Assembly (NCBI RefSeq): GCF_029544075.1
Contig: NZ_JAJQJH010000001.1
Span: 124,001-188,000, forward strand
Origin: Chromohalobacter canadensis
GTDB lineage: Bacteria > Pseudomonadota > Gammaproteobacteria > Pseudomonadales > Halomonadaceae
Length of the DNA stretch: 64,000 bases
Reading direction: 5' to 3'
The position numbers and the translations under genes were made by a program. Under the pieces are notes generated by a model that saw nothing but the letters and a program-made list of their open reading frames with translations, had not been told where the DNA came from and searched no databases. This document shows, in pieces, positions 27,631 through 36,469 of this stretch. The stretch's first letter is position 1, and each line of letters opens with the position of its first letter.

Positions 27631-28074
27631 ATGTCTATTGATCCCATGTCTGTATGGGCGAACATGCAGTTTAAAATCTGGCCTGAACGGTACTGGATGT
27701 TGGAATTAGGTGATGCATCCGCTTCTGATGCTGCTAGTGTGTTTGTCGAATGTGATGACCGCTACTGTTGTTTGATCCGCGACCAAGCGGGTGTGTCAGC
27801 CATTGTCGAGGAAAAAGCATTTGAAAGATTAAAATCCGTAGTCAAAGTCAGGGAGTGCTTCGGTCCGTTCCGAGTCGTATCAACGGACGGAGATCTTCCA
27901 TTCGACGTCATCGGATTCCTTCGTCCTGTTTTAGAATTGCTAAATAATGAAGGGATCAAGGCTGGCCCCCAGTGTGGTGCTGTGTTCGATCACCTGTTCA
28001 TCTATGAAAGTGATGTTGAGCGTGCAAATGCTCTGCTAGAAGATTTCATTAGTAAGGCTCGGGAAGGTCAATAA
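27631..28074 (+). CDS. Cassette 11: ACT-domain-like protein
   Basis: The 147-residue soluble protein has a C-terminal half (about 78-140) reading GPFRVVSTDGDLPFDVIGFL, then LNNEGIKAGPQCGAVFDHLFI, then DVERANALL. This resembles the small-molecule-sensing ACT fold seen in free-standing amino-acid-binding proteins. The function is unknown. AAGGGG precedes the ATG. No clear attC was found between it and the next gene (28075-28156). Confidence 0.75.
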   Translation: MSIDPMSVWANMQFKIWPERYWMLELGDASASDAASVFVECDDRYCCLIRDQAGVSAIVEEKAFERLKSVVKVRECFGPFRVVSTDGDLPFDVIGFLRPVLELLNNEGIKAGPQCGAVFDHLFIYESDVERANALLEDFISKAREGQ

Positions 28075-28156
28075 CTCTATCCATTAATTAACGTTGCTCG
28101 GGTGCTCCTTACGTCGCTTCACTTTATAAGGCCAACGGTGCGCTTCGCGATGCCAT

Positions 28157-28735
28157 ATGGAGAACGAATTGTTTATTAGCGAAGCCATTGAGCTGCAACT
28201 TCTCGACAAGAAGCACGTGGATGAGCTGTTTCGGCTCGTGGATACGAACCGAGAGCACCTGCGGGAGTGGTTGCCCTGGATCGATGCGAATACGTCTCCA
28301 ACGGATACCGAGTCCTTCGTTAATTCGGCTATCAGCCAGCGTAAAGCCGGCAAGGGGCCGCAGTATGCGGTTTTCCATGAGGCGACCATGTGTGGCGTGT
28401 GCGGGTTTCATCCCTTTGACGTTACGAACAAGATCGGTGGCATCGGGTATTGGTTAAGCCAAGCCTATACGGGCAAAGGGATCATGACCTCGTCAGTGAA
28501 GGCGCTGATCGCCACTGGCTTCCAGGAGTACGGCTGGAATCGAATCGAGGTGGCATGCGCCACGGGTAACGGAAGCAGCCGTGCCATCCCAGGGCGCTTG
28601 GGCTTTACGCTTGAAGGGGTGCTCCGCGAGCGCGAGTACCTATACGGCAGGTATGTCGATCATGCCATCTACTCGATGCTGGCATCGGAATTCTCGCTTA
28701 ACGAAGCGCAGCACCTGACAAGCCGCCGTGCATAG
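28157..28735 (+). CDS. Cassette 12 or flanking gene: RimJ/RimL-type GNAT acetyltransferase
   Basis: The 192-residue N-acetyltransferase is of the ribosomal-protein-alanine acetyltransferase type. It shows LREWLPWID near the N-terminus, GGIGYWLSQAYTGKGIMTSS for acetyl-CoA binding (motif A), and NRIEVACATGN...RLGFTLEG as the C-terminal part. The usual Asn-Xaa-Xaa-Ser element is altered (GNGSSRAIPGRLGF). The substrate is unknown. No strong Shine-Dalgarno was seen. GTTATC at 28737-28742 just after the stop may be the last trace of a cassette boundary. Confidence 0.82.
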   Translation: MENELFISEAIELQLLDKKHVDELFRLVDTNREHLREWLPWIDANTSPTDTESFVNSAISQRKAGKGPQYAVFHEATMCGVCGFHPFDVTNKIGGIGYWLSQAYTGKGIMTSSVKALIATGFQEYGWNRIEVACATGNGSSRAIPGRLGFTLEGVLREREYLYGRYVDHAIYSMLASEFSLNEAQHLTSRRA

Positions 28736-28925
28736 CGTTATCGCCCCACACCTTCCCCTCTTTAAGCCAAGGGGGCGCCACGTGCTGTTGAGGTGACAAA
28801 AAAACTCCCAATCCCTTCCATCCCAACCCACCCAGCAACTCTCTTTTTAGCCCACCTTTCAGTCACTTACCGGCACGTTAGCCGAAAGTCGAGCCTCCGC
28901 CGAGCGAAAAGATAGTGATTGGGGG

Positions 28926-28955
28926 TTGAAAGTCTTTATGCGAATCATTTACATT
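28926..28955 (+). promoter_or_regulatory. Candidate promoter with Fur-like box before bfd
   Basis: TTGAAA (28926-28931), 17 bp, TTACAT (28949-28954) gives a plausible sigma-70 promoter. TGCGAATCATTTACA overlaps the -10 and resembles the 7-1-7 Fur inverted repeat. Iron repression of bfd is known in other gammaproteobacteria. The 190 bp between the last cassette and this site hold no recognised gene. Confidence 0.55.
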
Positions 28956-28985
28956 CCCTATCAGAGCGATCAGCGAGGTGATGGA

Positions 28986-29189
28986 ATGTACGTATGCATA
29001 TGCCGAGGCGTGACCGACAATGCCATTCGCGAGGCCGTTGAAGACGGTGCGCGTAGTTGGAGAGAAGTGCGCGAGCGCACCGAGTGTGCGACTCAGTGTG
29101 GCCGCTGTGCCTGCACGGCCAAGGCCATCACACGTGATGCCATCACCCAGGAAATGATGCCCAGCGCGGATCTCGCCTACGCCGTCTAG
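28986..29189 (+). CDS. bfd: Bacterioferritin-associated ferredoxin
   Basis: Small [2Fe-2S] protein that donates electrons to bacterioferritin to release stored iron. The 67 residues start at ATG 28986. C4, C6, C38 and C41 match the E. coli Bfd cluster ligands. C34 and C43 are extra cysteines. It is upstream of bfr, with a terminator-like hairpin between them, so the two can be regulated in opposite directions by iron. Confidence 0.93.
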   Translation: MYVCICRGVTDNAIREAVEDGARSWREVRERTECATQCGRCACTAKAITRDAITQEMMPSADLAYAV

Positions 29190-29503
29190 CCGTTGCATCG
29201 CTTATAAACGCTTCGCTGCGTACCGATCATCGCCAAACGCCGCTATCCCATTGGGTAGCGGCGTTTTCGTGTCTGGACTGAGTCATGCTTGTCTCCGCGA
29301 GGCGTGAGCGGAGTGGCAATCGTTCTCGCCTGTTATTTCCAATCCTTCACAAATGCGGCGTTTTCGCGGCAAGATCTTGTCTTAATTCGACTTTTTCGGC
29401 GAAATAGTCGATACTCCCTGTATCCCATGGCGGTGGCGGCTGGGCCGTGTCTGGCTGGCCATCTCGCCTTAAAACCAAATGAATCTGCAAGGGAGACGTG
29501 ACG
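29190..29503 (+). other. bfd-bfr intergenic region
   Basis: The 314 bp have no credible gene; the open frame at 29289 has no family features. The region holds the bfd terminator hairpin and a possible bfr promoter (TTCGAC, 18 bp, GATACT near 29385-29414). No clear Fur box was seen on the bfr side. Confidence 0.5.
29236..29267 (+). terminator. Terminator-like hairpin after bfd
   Basis: AACGCCGCTA (29236-29245) pairs with TAGCGGCGTT (29256-29265), extended by CCCA/TGGG inside, followed by TT. Confidence 0.75.
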
Positions 29504-29983
29504 ATGAAAGGTGATGCCAAGGTCATTCAGTACCTCAACACCGCACTGGGCAATGAGCTGGTCGCCATCAACCAGTACTTCTTACACGCCAAGATGTACA
29601 AGGACTGGGGGCTGGCCAAGCTGGCCAAGTGGGAATACGACGAATCCATCGAAGAGATGCGCCATGCCGACGAGCTGATCGAGCGCATCCTATTCCTCGA
29701 GGGCATTCCCAACCTGCAGGATCTGGGCAAGCTGCACATCGGCGAGAACACCAAGGAAATGCTCGAGTGCGACCTCGCCATCGAGAAGACCGGATGGCAG
29801 GATCTGGTCGACGCCATCGCTTATTCCGAGGAAGTGCGCGATTACGTCAGCCGTGACCTGTTCCGCCGCATCCTCAACGACGAAGAAGAGCACATCGATA
29901 CGATCGAGACTGAACTCGGCCTGATCGACAAGGTGGGTATCCAGAACTACCTGCAGCAGCAGATGAGCGCCGACGACGAGTGA
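29504..29983 (+). CDS. bfr: Bacterioferritin
   Basis: 24-meric haem-containing ferritin that oxidises Fe(II) and stores iron as a mineral in the cytoplasm. From ATG 29504 (GGGAG upstream) the 159 residues keep the ferroxidase ligands E18, E51 and H54 and the EEEHIDTIE helix. The haem-bridging methionine is M52, as in E. coli Bfr. It is partnered with bfd just upstream. Confidence 0.96.
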   Translation: MKGDAKVIQYLNTALGNELVAINQYFLHAKMYKDWGLAKLAKWEYDESIEEMRHADELIERILFLEGIPNLQDLGKLHIGENTKEMLECDLAIEKTGWQDLVDAIAYSEEVRDYVSRDLFRRILNDEEEHIDTIETELGLIDKVGIQNYLQQQMSADDE

Positions 29984-30007
29984 TCGCGTCGCTGCCATGC
30001 TGATACG

Positions 30008-30033
30008 AGATGCCCGCCAATCGGCGGGCATCT
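30008..30033. terminator. Bidirectional hairpin between bfr and purK
   Basis: AGATGCCCGCC (30008-30018) and GGCGGGCATCT (30023-30033) form a perfect 11-bp stem with a 4-nt loop between convergent genes. T tracts are short. Confidence 0.65.
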
Positions 30034-30064
30034 TGCGTTACGGCGGATGGAACGAGGCGAGGCC

Positions 30065-31159
30065 TTAGCCCAGGTCGTTGACCAGTAGCGCTTCGATATC
30101 GGCGGTACGTTCGGCCAGCGTGGCCTCGTCGGGGGCGAGCACCGTGATATGGCCGATCTTGCGGCCGGGGCGGGGCGCCTTGTGGTAGTCGTGCAGGTGC
30201 GCGCCGGCAACGCTGAGCACGGCGTCACGCTCGGGAAAGGCGCCGATGATGTTGAGCATGGCGCAGGGCACGAGCCGCGTGGTCTCGCCAAGCGGCAAGC
30301 CGGCGATGGCGCGCAGGTGGTTCTCGAACTGGCTGGTCGTCGCGCCTTCGATGCTCCAGTGCCCGGAATTATGTACGCGGGGGGCGATTTCGTTGGCGAG
30401 CAGCTCGCCGTCGCGGGTGACGAAGAATTCGAAAGCCATGACGCCGACGTAATCCAGCGCCTCGAGCACGCGTGTGGCGTAATCGGTGGCTTTGGCTTGC
30501 AGCGGGTGATCGGGCTGCGGCTCGGCGCGATGCAGGATGCCCTGGCGATGCTCGTTGCGCGACAGCGGCCACACCCGCACCTCGCCGTCGCGGCCACGAA
30601 CGGCGATGGCCGAGACTTCGTGGTCGAAGTCGACGAAGCCTTCCATGATCAGCGGCACATCGCCTAGCTCGGCGACGCTACCGGGAACGTCCTCGGCGTT
30701 GCGCAGTACCTTCTGACCCTTGCCGTCGTACCCCAGGGTGCGCGTCTTGAGCACCGCCGGCAGGCCGATCTCGGTTACCGCGTGGTCCAGGTCGTCCTGG
30801 CTCTCGATCAGCGCGATGGGGGCAATGGCGATGTCCAGCGACTGGAACAGCGATTTCTCGGCGCCACGGTCGCGTGCCGTTTCCAGCGCCTTGGCCGGGG
30901 GAAAGGCCGGGCGCTGCTCGGCGAGCTGGGCCAGGGCCATCGTCGAGACGTTCTCGAATTCGAAGGTGAGGACGTCACTAGCCTCGATCAGCGCCTGGTG
31001 CGCTTCCTCGTCGTCCCACTCGGCGCAGAGATGGACGCCATGGATGGCGGCGCAGGCTTGGGTCGACGGATCGAGAAAGGTGAAGCGCATGTCCAGCGGT
31101 GCGCCCGCTTGCGCCAGCATCCGACCCAGTTGGCCGCCGCCCACGATACCGATATTCAT
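30065..31159 (-). CDS. purK: 5-(carboxyamino)imidazole ribonucleotide synthase
   Basis: ATP-grasp enzyme of purine synthesis that carboxylates aminoimidazole ribonucleotide using ATP and bicarbonate. The 364 residues start with the nucleotide-binding MNIGIVGGGQLGRML. They continue with the ATP-grasp segments LKTRTLGYDGKGQKV and EGFVDFDHEVS, then NEIAPRVHNSGHWSIEGA near the metal site. The start codon directly follows the purE stop, so purEK is a coupled operon. Confidence 0.96.
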   Translation of the reverse strand: MNIGIVGGGQLGRMLAQAGAPLDMRFTFLDPSTQACAAIHGVHLCAEWDDEEAHQALIEASDVLTFEFENVSTMALAQLAEQRPAFPPAKALETARDRGAEKSLFQSLDIAIAPIALIESQDDLDHAVTEIGLPAVLKTRTLGYDGKGQKVLRNAEDVPGSVAELGDVPLIMEGFVDFDHEVSAIAVRGRDGEVRVWPLSRNEHRQGILHRAEPQPDHPLQAKATDYATRVLEALDYVGVMAFEFFVTRDGELLANEIAPRVHNSGHWSIEGATTSQFENHLRAIAGLPLGETTRLVPCAMLNIIGAFPERDAVLSVAGAHLHDYHKAPRPGRKIGHITVLAPDEATLAERTADIEALLVNDLG

Positions 31160-31669
31160 TCATTCCTCCTGCGTGTCGTCGGTGGGACGCGGGTCAGGCG
31201 CGTCGAGCACCTTTTGTGTCTGTGCGTCGCGATAGGTTTCCAGCGCCTGACGAATATCCGGATACTTGTTGCCCAGCATGGCGGCGGCGAGCAGGGCGGC
31301 GTTGATGGCGCCGGCCCGGCCGATGGCCAAGGTGCCGGTGGGAATTCCCGCCGGCATCTGGACGATGGAGAGTAGCGAGTCGACGCCGCTGAGCATGCTC
31401 GATTGCACGGGCACGCCGAGCACCGGCAAGGGCGTCTTGGCAGCGGCCATGCCGGGTAGATGCGCGGCACCGCCGGCCCCGGCGATGATGACTTCCAGGC
31501 CGCGGTCGGCGGCGCCGGCAGCGTAGTCGAACAGCAAATCCGGCGTACGGTGGGCCGAGACGACCTTGACCTCGTGCTCGATACCCAGTGCCTCGAGCGT
31601 GTCGACGGTGTGACACAGGGTCGCCCAGTCGGACTTCGAGCCCATGATGACACCAACCAGTGCGCTCAT
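31160..31669 (-). CDS. purE: N5-carboxyaminoimidazole ribonucleotide mutase
   Basis: Converts N5-CAIR, the PurK product, to CAIR in purine synthesis. The class I PurE signature GSKSDW is at the N-terminus, followed by [15 protein letters not shown] and [11 protein letters not shown]. The start at 31669 is set by AAGGAGAGAACGC upstream and gives 169 residues. The C-terminal tail beyond the core is charged and slightly long. Confidence 0.96.
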   Translation of the reverse strand: MSALVGVIMGSKSDWATLCHTVDTLEALGIEHEVKVVSAHRTPDLLFDYAAGAADRGLEVIIAGAGGAAHLPGMAAAKTPLPVLGVPVQSSMLSGVDSLLSIVQMPAGIPTGTLAIGRAGAINAALLAAAMLGNKYPDIRQALETYRDAQTQKVLDAPDPRPTDDTQEE

Positions 31670-31771
31670 GCGTTCTCTCCTTCGGATGTGTGGCAACGTC
31701 ATGGCGTCGCGCGAAACGAGAAGCGCGGCATTATAGCATTGCAGGCTGCGTGGAGCAGCGGCATACGTCGC

Positions 31772-32002
31772 TCAGCGGAAGGCGGCTTCGAGTTCGAAGC
31801 GCGGCACCGGTTCGCCGGCGACTTCGACGGTCTCGCAGAACATCGTCAGGGGGCGCACCCAGAGGCCGTAGTCGCCGTATAGCGCGCGATAGACCACCAG
31901 CGGCTCTTCGGTTTCGCTGTGATGTGCGACGCCCAGCACTTCATAGCTGGCGCCCTTGTAATGACGATAGATGCCGGGGATCGGGCGTGTCTCATGGCTC
32001 AT
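31772..32002 (-). CDS. DUF1653 domain protein
   Basis: Small 76-residue protein with the DUF1653 core PGIYRHYKG..YEVLGVAHHSETEEPLVVY and a final LTMFCETV segment. DUF1653 proteins are small beta-rich proteins of unknown role. The ATG overlaps the tcdA stop by 4 bp, so it is translationally coupled to it. Confidence 0.9.
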   Translation of the reverse strand: MSHETRPIPGIYRHYKGASYEVLGVAHHSETEEPLVVYRALYGDYGLWVRPLTMFCETVEVAGEPVPRFELEAAFR

Positions 32003-32823
32003 GAGGGTATCTCCGTAACGTGGGAATCGGCCGGTTCGCGCTCGGCTTTGGCGGCGAGCCGTGCGAGCGTGCGCGAGGCGGCCACGAAGCCGAAGCTCCC
32101 GGTGACGAAGGTGGCCGCACCGACGCCGGAAGCGCAGTCGAGACGCGTGGACTCGCCATTGCCGGGTTTTTGCTGACAGACCTCGCCATCGGCGTTGGGG
32201 TAGACGAGCTGCTCGTCAGAGTAGACGCATTCGACGCTGAAGCGTCGCTTGGGATTGCGCGAGAAGCCGAAATCCCGCCGCAGACGCGCGCGCACCTTGG
32301 CCAGCAGCGGGTCGTGCTCGGTGCGCGTCAGGTCGGCGACGCGGATCCGCGTGGGGTCGGTCTGGCCGCCCGCCGCGCCGGTGACGGTCAGGCCGATCTT
32401 GCGGCGCTTGCACCAGGCGATCAACGCGCTCTTGGCGACAACGCTGTCGATGGCGTCGATGACGTGATCGGCGTCCTCGGGCAGGCGCTCGGCGAGGTTG
32501 GTCGGCGTCACGAAGGCGGTGTCCGCATGCACGGTGATCCCGGGCTGAATGGCACGGCAACGCTCGGCCAGCACCTCGACCTTGGGCCGGCCGATGGTGC
32601 CGTCCAGCGCGTGCAACTGGCGGTTGACGTTGGATACGCAGACATCGTCGAGATCGATCAATGTCAGGGTGCCGATGCCGGCGCGGGCCAGGGCCTCCAC
32701 GGCCCAACTGCCGACGCCACCCACGCCGATGACCACCACGTGCGCACGGCGGAAGAACGCGGCGGCTTTAGCGCCGTACAGTCGGCGGATGCCGCCGAAG
32801 CGGAAATCATAATCGTCGTGCAT
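31999..32823 (-). CDS. tcdA: tRNA threonylcarbamoyladenosine dehydratase
   Basis: E1-like ATP-dependent enzyme (TcdA/CsdL) that cyclises t6A37 to ct6A in tRNAs. The 274 residues begin at ATG 32823 with GAGGAAAG upstream; an open frame extending further to 32922 is non-homologous. The nucleotide-binding GVGGVGSWAVEALARAGIG, DLDDVCVSNVNRQLHA and the DAIDSVVAKSALIAWC region are characteristic. It overlaps the DUF1653 gene and follows truC by 14 bp. Confidence 0.95.
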   Translation of the reverse strand: MHDDYDFRFGGIRRLYGAKAAAFFRRAHVVVIGVGGVGSWAVEALARAGIGTLTLIDLDDVCVSNVNRQLHALDGTIGRPKVEVLAERCRAIQPGITVHADTAFVTPTNLAERLPEDADHVIDAIDSVVAKSALIAWCKRRKIGLTVTGAAGGQTDPTRIRVADLTRTEHDPLLAKVRARLRRDFGFSRNPKRRFSVECVYSDEQLVYPNADGEVCQQKPGNGESTRLDCASGVGAATFVTGSFGFVAASRTLARLAAKAEREPADSHVTEIPS

Positions 32824-32837
32824 GTGATCTTTCCTCG

Positions 32838-33623
32838 TTACCGGTCGTGGCCGGTGGGCCATAGCGAAACAGGGCGCGTCGCGTGCCAGTCGACGCGTGT
32901 CGCCGGGGCGTGGCCCTGCCAACCGAAGCGCGCGAATAGTGTGTGCATGTCGTCGGCCAGGGGTGCATCGAGCTGCAACGTGCGCGCTTGCTCGGGGTGC
33001 CAGATCGTCATGCCCACGGCCGCCAGCAACAGGCGCGGGCTTTCCAGATGATCGCGGAAGAAGCGGTTGTGGGCGCCCTTGCCGTGTTTGGCGTCACCGA
33101 TGATCGGGTAGCCACGCCGCGAAAGGTGGCGGCGAATCTGATGCCGTCGGCCGGTCCAGGGCTGTGCTTCCATCAAGGAATAGCGCACCTGGGGGTAACG
33201 GTCGATGCGTACCGGCAGTTCGACGCTGTCCAGGCGACGCACGGCGGTCCAGGCGGCAAGCTCGGGCATTTCCGACTTGGGGCGTTTGCCGTCTTCCTCG
33301 CGCAGGCCGTAATCGAGCACGTCTTGCTCCGGGCCGACGCCACGGACCACCGCCAAGTAACGCTTATGGACGCGATGCGCGGTGAATTCCTCGCCCAGCG
33401 CCTTGGCCATCTCCGGGTCGAGGGCGAAGAGCAAAAGCCCCGAGGTTGGCCGGTCGAGCCGGTGCACCGGATAGACGTGGCGCCCTAGCTGATTGCGCAG
33501 GGTTTGCAGGGCGAATACCTGCGCATCGGCGGCGATCGCACTGCGGTGGACGAGCATGCCCGAGGGCTTATGCACGGCAACCATGCGCTCGTCCTGATAA
33601 AGTATGGGCAATTCCGACGTCAT
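32838..33623 (-). CDS. truC: tRNA pseudouridine(65) synthase
   Basis: RluA-family pseudouridine synthase. The catalytic Asp is in HRLDRPTSG, followed by the KRYLAVV strand and the RRHQIRRHLSRRGYPIIGD segment. The 261-residue length and C-terminus (HPEQARTLQLDAPLADDM) fit TruC, which modifies U65 of tRNA-Ile and tRNA-Asp. It heads a truC-tcdA-DUF1653 operon devoted largely to tRNA modification. Confidence 0.9.
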   Translation of the reverse strand: MTSELPILYQDERMVAVHKPSGMLVHRSAIAADAQVFALQTLRNQLGRHVYPVHRLDRPTSGLLLFALDPEMAKALGEEFTAHRVHKRYLAVVRGVGPEQDVLDYGLREEDGKRPKSEMPELAAWTAVRRLDSVELPVRIDRYPQVRYSLMEAQPWTGRRHQIRRHLSRRGYPIIGDAKHGKGAHNRFFRDHLESPRLLLAAVGMTIWHPEQARTLQLDAPLADDMHTLFARFGWQGHAPATRVDWHATRPVSLWPTGHDR

Positions 33624-33688
33624 GAAGGGGCCTTCGGCTCGCTCGAAGGGCGCCTATTGTCGATCTTGCCACCAAGGATGTACAGCCG

Positions 33689-34576
33689 ATGATGCTAGGG
33701 GTCGTCACGGGCCTATTGGGTGCTCTGTGTCAGGCGATTTATTATTTCGTAGCCGCCTATGTGGGCAGCCGTTACACGCTATCCACGCGCGCCATGCTGG
33801 TGTTTTCCCATCTATTGATGGGCGGCGTCTCGTTGCTGGGAGTGGCGCTGCTGCTGCCGGGCAGCGGTGCGCGCCTGGAGGCGGTATGGTTGCCGCTGTT
33901 GGCGATGAACGTGTGCTACCTCGGAGGCCAGGCGGCGCTGTTTCGTGCGCTGCGGCGCGACGTGGCATCGCGCGTCTCGCCGCTGCTGGGCCTCAAGGTC
34001 GTGCTGCTGGCCGGCGTGACGGCGCTGGCGGCAGAGCAGGCGTTGAGCGTTCTGCAGTGGGCGGCGGTGATCCTATGTGGCGGCGCGGCGCTGGCCATGA
34101 GCCTGGCGGGCGGACGGCTCAAGCCCTCGGCGGCGGGCTGGATTCTGGTCGCGGTGGCCGGTTATTCGGGCTGCGATCTGGGCGTGGTCGCGCTGACCCG
34201 CGGCATCGAGGTGCCGGGCTTGCACGGGGCGTTGCTGTCGGTGTTCCTGGCTTATAGCGTGGCCGGCCTGCTGGTGGCCCCGGTGGGCATCGGGCTCTCC
34301 AAACGCCAGTGGCGTAAAGCCTTCAAGACATGGCCGGTGGCGTCTGCGTGGCTGGTATCGATGCTGCTGATGTTCATCGCCTTCAGTATTCTGGGCGCGG
34401 TCCACGGCAATATCATCCAGTCGTCGCGGGGCATCCTGTCGATCGCCCTGGCGTTGCTGGCCACGCGGTTGGGCGTGGGCCTGGCCGATCCGCTCAAGCG
34501 CGGGCGCGTGTTCTATCAGCGTCTGGCGTGCGCGGTGGTGATGGCGGGCGCCATCGTGTTATTTCAGTTGGGTTGA
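33689..34576 (+). CDS. DMT-superfamily (EamA-like) transporter
   Basis: The 295 residues form about ten hydrophobic segments in two repeated halves, as in EamA/DMT carriers. Each half ends in a Gly/Ala-rich helix (ILCGGAALAMSLAGG; AVVMAGAIVLFQLG). It is divergent from truC. The substrate cannot be told; the superfamily includes metabolite and amino-acid exporters. Confidence 0.85.
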   Translation: MMLGVVTGLLGALCQAIYYFVAAYVGSRYTLSTRAMLVFSHLLMGGVSLLGVALLLPGSGARLEAVWLPLLAMNVCYLGGQAALFRALRRDVASRVSPLLGLKVVLLAGVTALAAEQALSVLQWAAVILCGGAALAMSLAGGRLKPSAAGWILVAVAGYSGCDLGVVALTRGIEVPGLHGALLSVFLAYSVAGLLVAPVGIGLSKRQWRKAFKTWPVASAWLVSMLLMFIAFSILGAVHGNIIQSSRGILSIALALLATRLGVGLADPLKRGRVFYQRLACAVVMAGAIVLFQLG

Positions 34577-34634
34577 ATCACATTCATTTCCTTGAACAAC
34601 ATTCACTTCTTGAACCACATATCGCGAGGTAGGC

Positions 34635-35363
34635 ATGAGCGAGCATCAGGCACCGCATCTCGTCGTCCTCACCGGGGCGGGTATCAGCGCCGAGAGCGGC
34701 CTGAAGACGTTCCGCGACGGCGACGGTCTGTGGGAGAACCATCGCGTGGAGGATGTCGCCACGCCCGAGGCCTTCGACCGCGATCCTGAAAGCGTGCTGC
34801 GCTTCTACGACGAGCGCCGCGAGCAGACGCGTCAGGCATCGCCCAACGCCGCGCATCACGCGTTGGCCGAACTCGAACGAGCGGGGTTCCGCGTCAGCGT
34901 CATCACCCAGAACATCGACGACTTGCACGAGCGGGCTGGATCGCGCGATGTACTGCATCTGCATGGCGAGATTCTCATGGCGCGCTCGAGTGCCGACCCT
35001 AGCTTGCGCTACCCGGTGGGGCGGCAGGGCATTCGGATGGGTGAGTTATGCGACAAGGGCAGCCAACTACGTCCGGACGTGGTGTGGTTCGGCGAGCCGG
35101 TGCCGCGTTACGCCCAGGCCTGCGACGTTGTCGCCGAAGCGGATTTCGTGCTGGTGGTGGGCACATCGCTGGCGGTGATGCCGGCGGCGATGCTGCTCGA
35201 TCAAGCGCCGATGGAGGCACCATGCTTGCTCGTCGACCCTCAGGCAGAGGCTCTAGCGCCGCGTGGCGTGCGCGCCATTTCGCAACCTGCGAGCCAGGGC
35301 GTGCCGCCGCTGATCGAGCATTGGCGTCACGCGGGCGCGCTGTGGATGCCGGACTGGGCCTGA
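34635..35363 (+). CDS. cobB: NAD-dependent protein deacylase, zinc-ligand-poor sirtuin
   Basis: Sir2 enzyme that removes acyl groups from lysines using NAD+. It has GAGISAESGLKTFRD for NAD binding, ITQNIDDLHERAG, the catalytic His in LHLHGEI, and VVGTSLAVMPAA. The small domain between LHGEI and RPDVVWFGE has only one cysteine (ELCDKG) instead of the four zinc cysteines. This belongs to the known bacterial subtype lacking the zinc tetrad. The 242-residue length is normal. Confidence 0.92.
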   Translation: MSEHQAPHLVVLTGAGISAESGLKTFRDGDGLWENHRVEDVATPEAFDRDPESVLRFYDERREQTRQASPNAAHHALAELERAGFRVSVITQNIDDLHERAGSRDVLHLHGEILMARSSADPSLRYPVGRQGIRMGELCDKGSQLRPDVVWFGEPVPRYAQACDVVAEADFVLVVGTSLAVMPAAMLLDQAPMEAPCLLVDPQAEALAPRGVRAISQPASQGVPPLIEHWRHAGALWMPDWA

Positions 35364-35463
35364 CGCCGAGGCGCTTCGCCTGCGCCACGTTTTACGGCAC
35401 ACTATTGCCTCTCTTCGATACAACAAGGTGCATAAAGCACCGACGAAACACGCTAGGACACTC

Positions 35464-36414
35464 ATGCCAATCTTCGAACGTATCAATCGTCTGTTTCCCG
35501 TCTGGGCCATCTTGTTGGCGGTCATCGCCGCCCTGGTGCCGGAGCTTTTTACCGGCTTGGCCGGCTATATCAAGGCGCTATTGGTGATCATCATGTTCGC
35601 CATGGGGCTGACGCTCACCAAGGGCGATTTCGCACGCGTGGTGAAGTCGCCCAAGCCCATCGCCGTGGGCGTCATCCTGCAGTTTCTGGTCATGCCGCTG
35701 GCGGCACTGCTGGTCTCTCGGGTGCTGGGCCTTTCGCCCGAATTGACCATCGGCATGGTGCTGGTGGGTGCCACGGCGGGCGGAACCTCTTCCAATGTGA
35801 TGACCTGGTTGGCTGGCGGCCATGTGGCGCTGTCGGTGTCGATGACCATGGTCTCGACGCTGATCTCGGTGGTCGCCACGCCGCTGATCACCTTGCTGCT
35901 GCTGGGCCAGAGCATCGACGTGCCGGTACTCGGCATGCTGCTGAGCATTGCTCAGTTGGTGGTCGCGCCCATCGTGCTGGGCGTGGTGATTCATCACCTG
36001 CTGGGGACGCATATTCAACGTGTGGAACCGGCCCTGGCCACACTAGCCATGGCGTCCATCGTCTTGATCATCGCCATCGTGGTGGCGCTCAATGCCGGAC
36101 GCTTGAGCACGCTGGGGCCCATCGTGGCGCTGGCGGTCATCGCGCATAACGGCATCGGCCTCGCGGCGGGGTACGGTCTGGCGCGGGCGCTGCGTTTCGA
36201 CACACGCACCGCGCGGACCATTGCCTTCGAGGTCGGCCTGCAAAATTCCGGGCTGGCGGTGACCCTGGCGAATCAATTCTTTACTGCGACCTCGGCCTTG
36301 CCCGGCGCCTTGTTCTCGGTGTGGCACAACGTGTCCGGTTCGCTGTTGGCGGGATACTGGAAGCGTCGGCATGTGTCGAACGCGCCGCCTGCGGCTTCGA
36401 CGTCGCGTGGATGA
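35464..36414 (+). CDS. BASS-family sodium-dependent transporter (PanS-like)
   Basis: The 316-residue membrane protein has about ten segments of the bile-acid:sodium-symporter fold. Signatures include MGLTLTKGDF after helix 2, GATAGGTSSNVMTWLAGG (first crossover motif) and EVGLQNSGLAVTLA (second). Bacterial relatives such as PanS move ketopantoate; the substrate here is unproven. The start at ATG 35464 is chosen because an upstream in-frame extension lacks homology. Confidence 0.9.
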   Translation: MPIFERINRLFPVWAILLAVIAALVPELFTGLAGYIKALLVIIMFAMGLTLTKGDFARVVKSPKPIAVGVILQFLVMPLAALLVSRVLGLSPELTIGMVLVGATAGGTSSNVMTWLAGGHVALSVSMTMVSTLISVVATPLITLLLLGQSIDVPVLGMLLSIAQLVVAPIVLGVVIHHLLGTHIQRVEPALATLAMASIVLIIAIVVALNAGRLSTLGPIVALAVIAHNGIGLAAGYGLARALRFDTRTARTIAFEVGLQNSGLAVTLANQFFTATSALPGALFSVWHNVSGSLLAGYWKRRHVSNAPPAASTSRG

Positions 36415-36469
36415 AAGCCCGGCCGGGCATGCTAGAATGCCCGGCCTTTTCGACCCAGCCTGATGTCTC

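Noticed and set aside
28075-28156. attC site between cassette 11 and the RimL-type gene
   Set aside because: TTAACGTTG is present, but no complementary outer boxes or inner arms could be aligned, so no attC is claimed.
29289-29501. 70-codon plus-strand frame before bfr
   Set aside because: No family features or ribosome site, and it overlaps the likely bfr promoter region.
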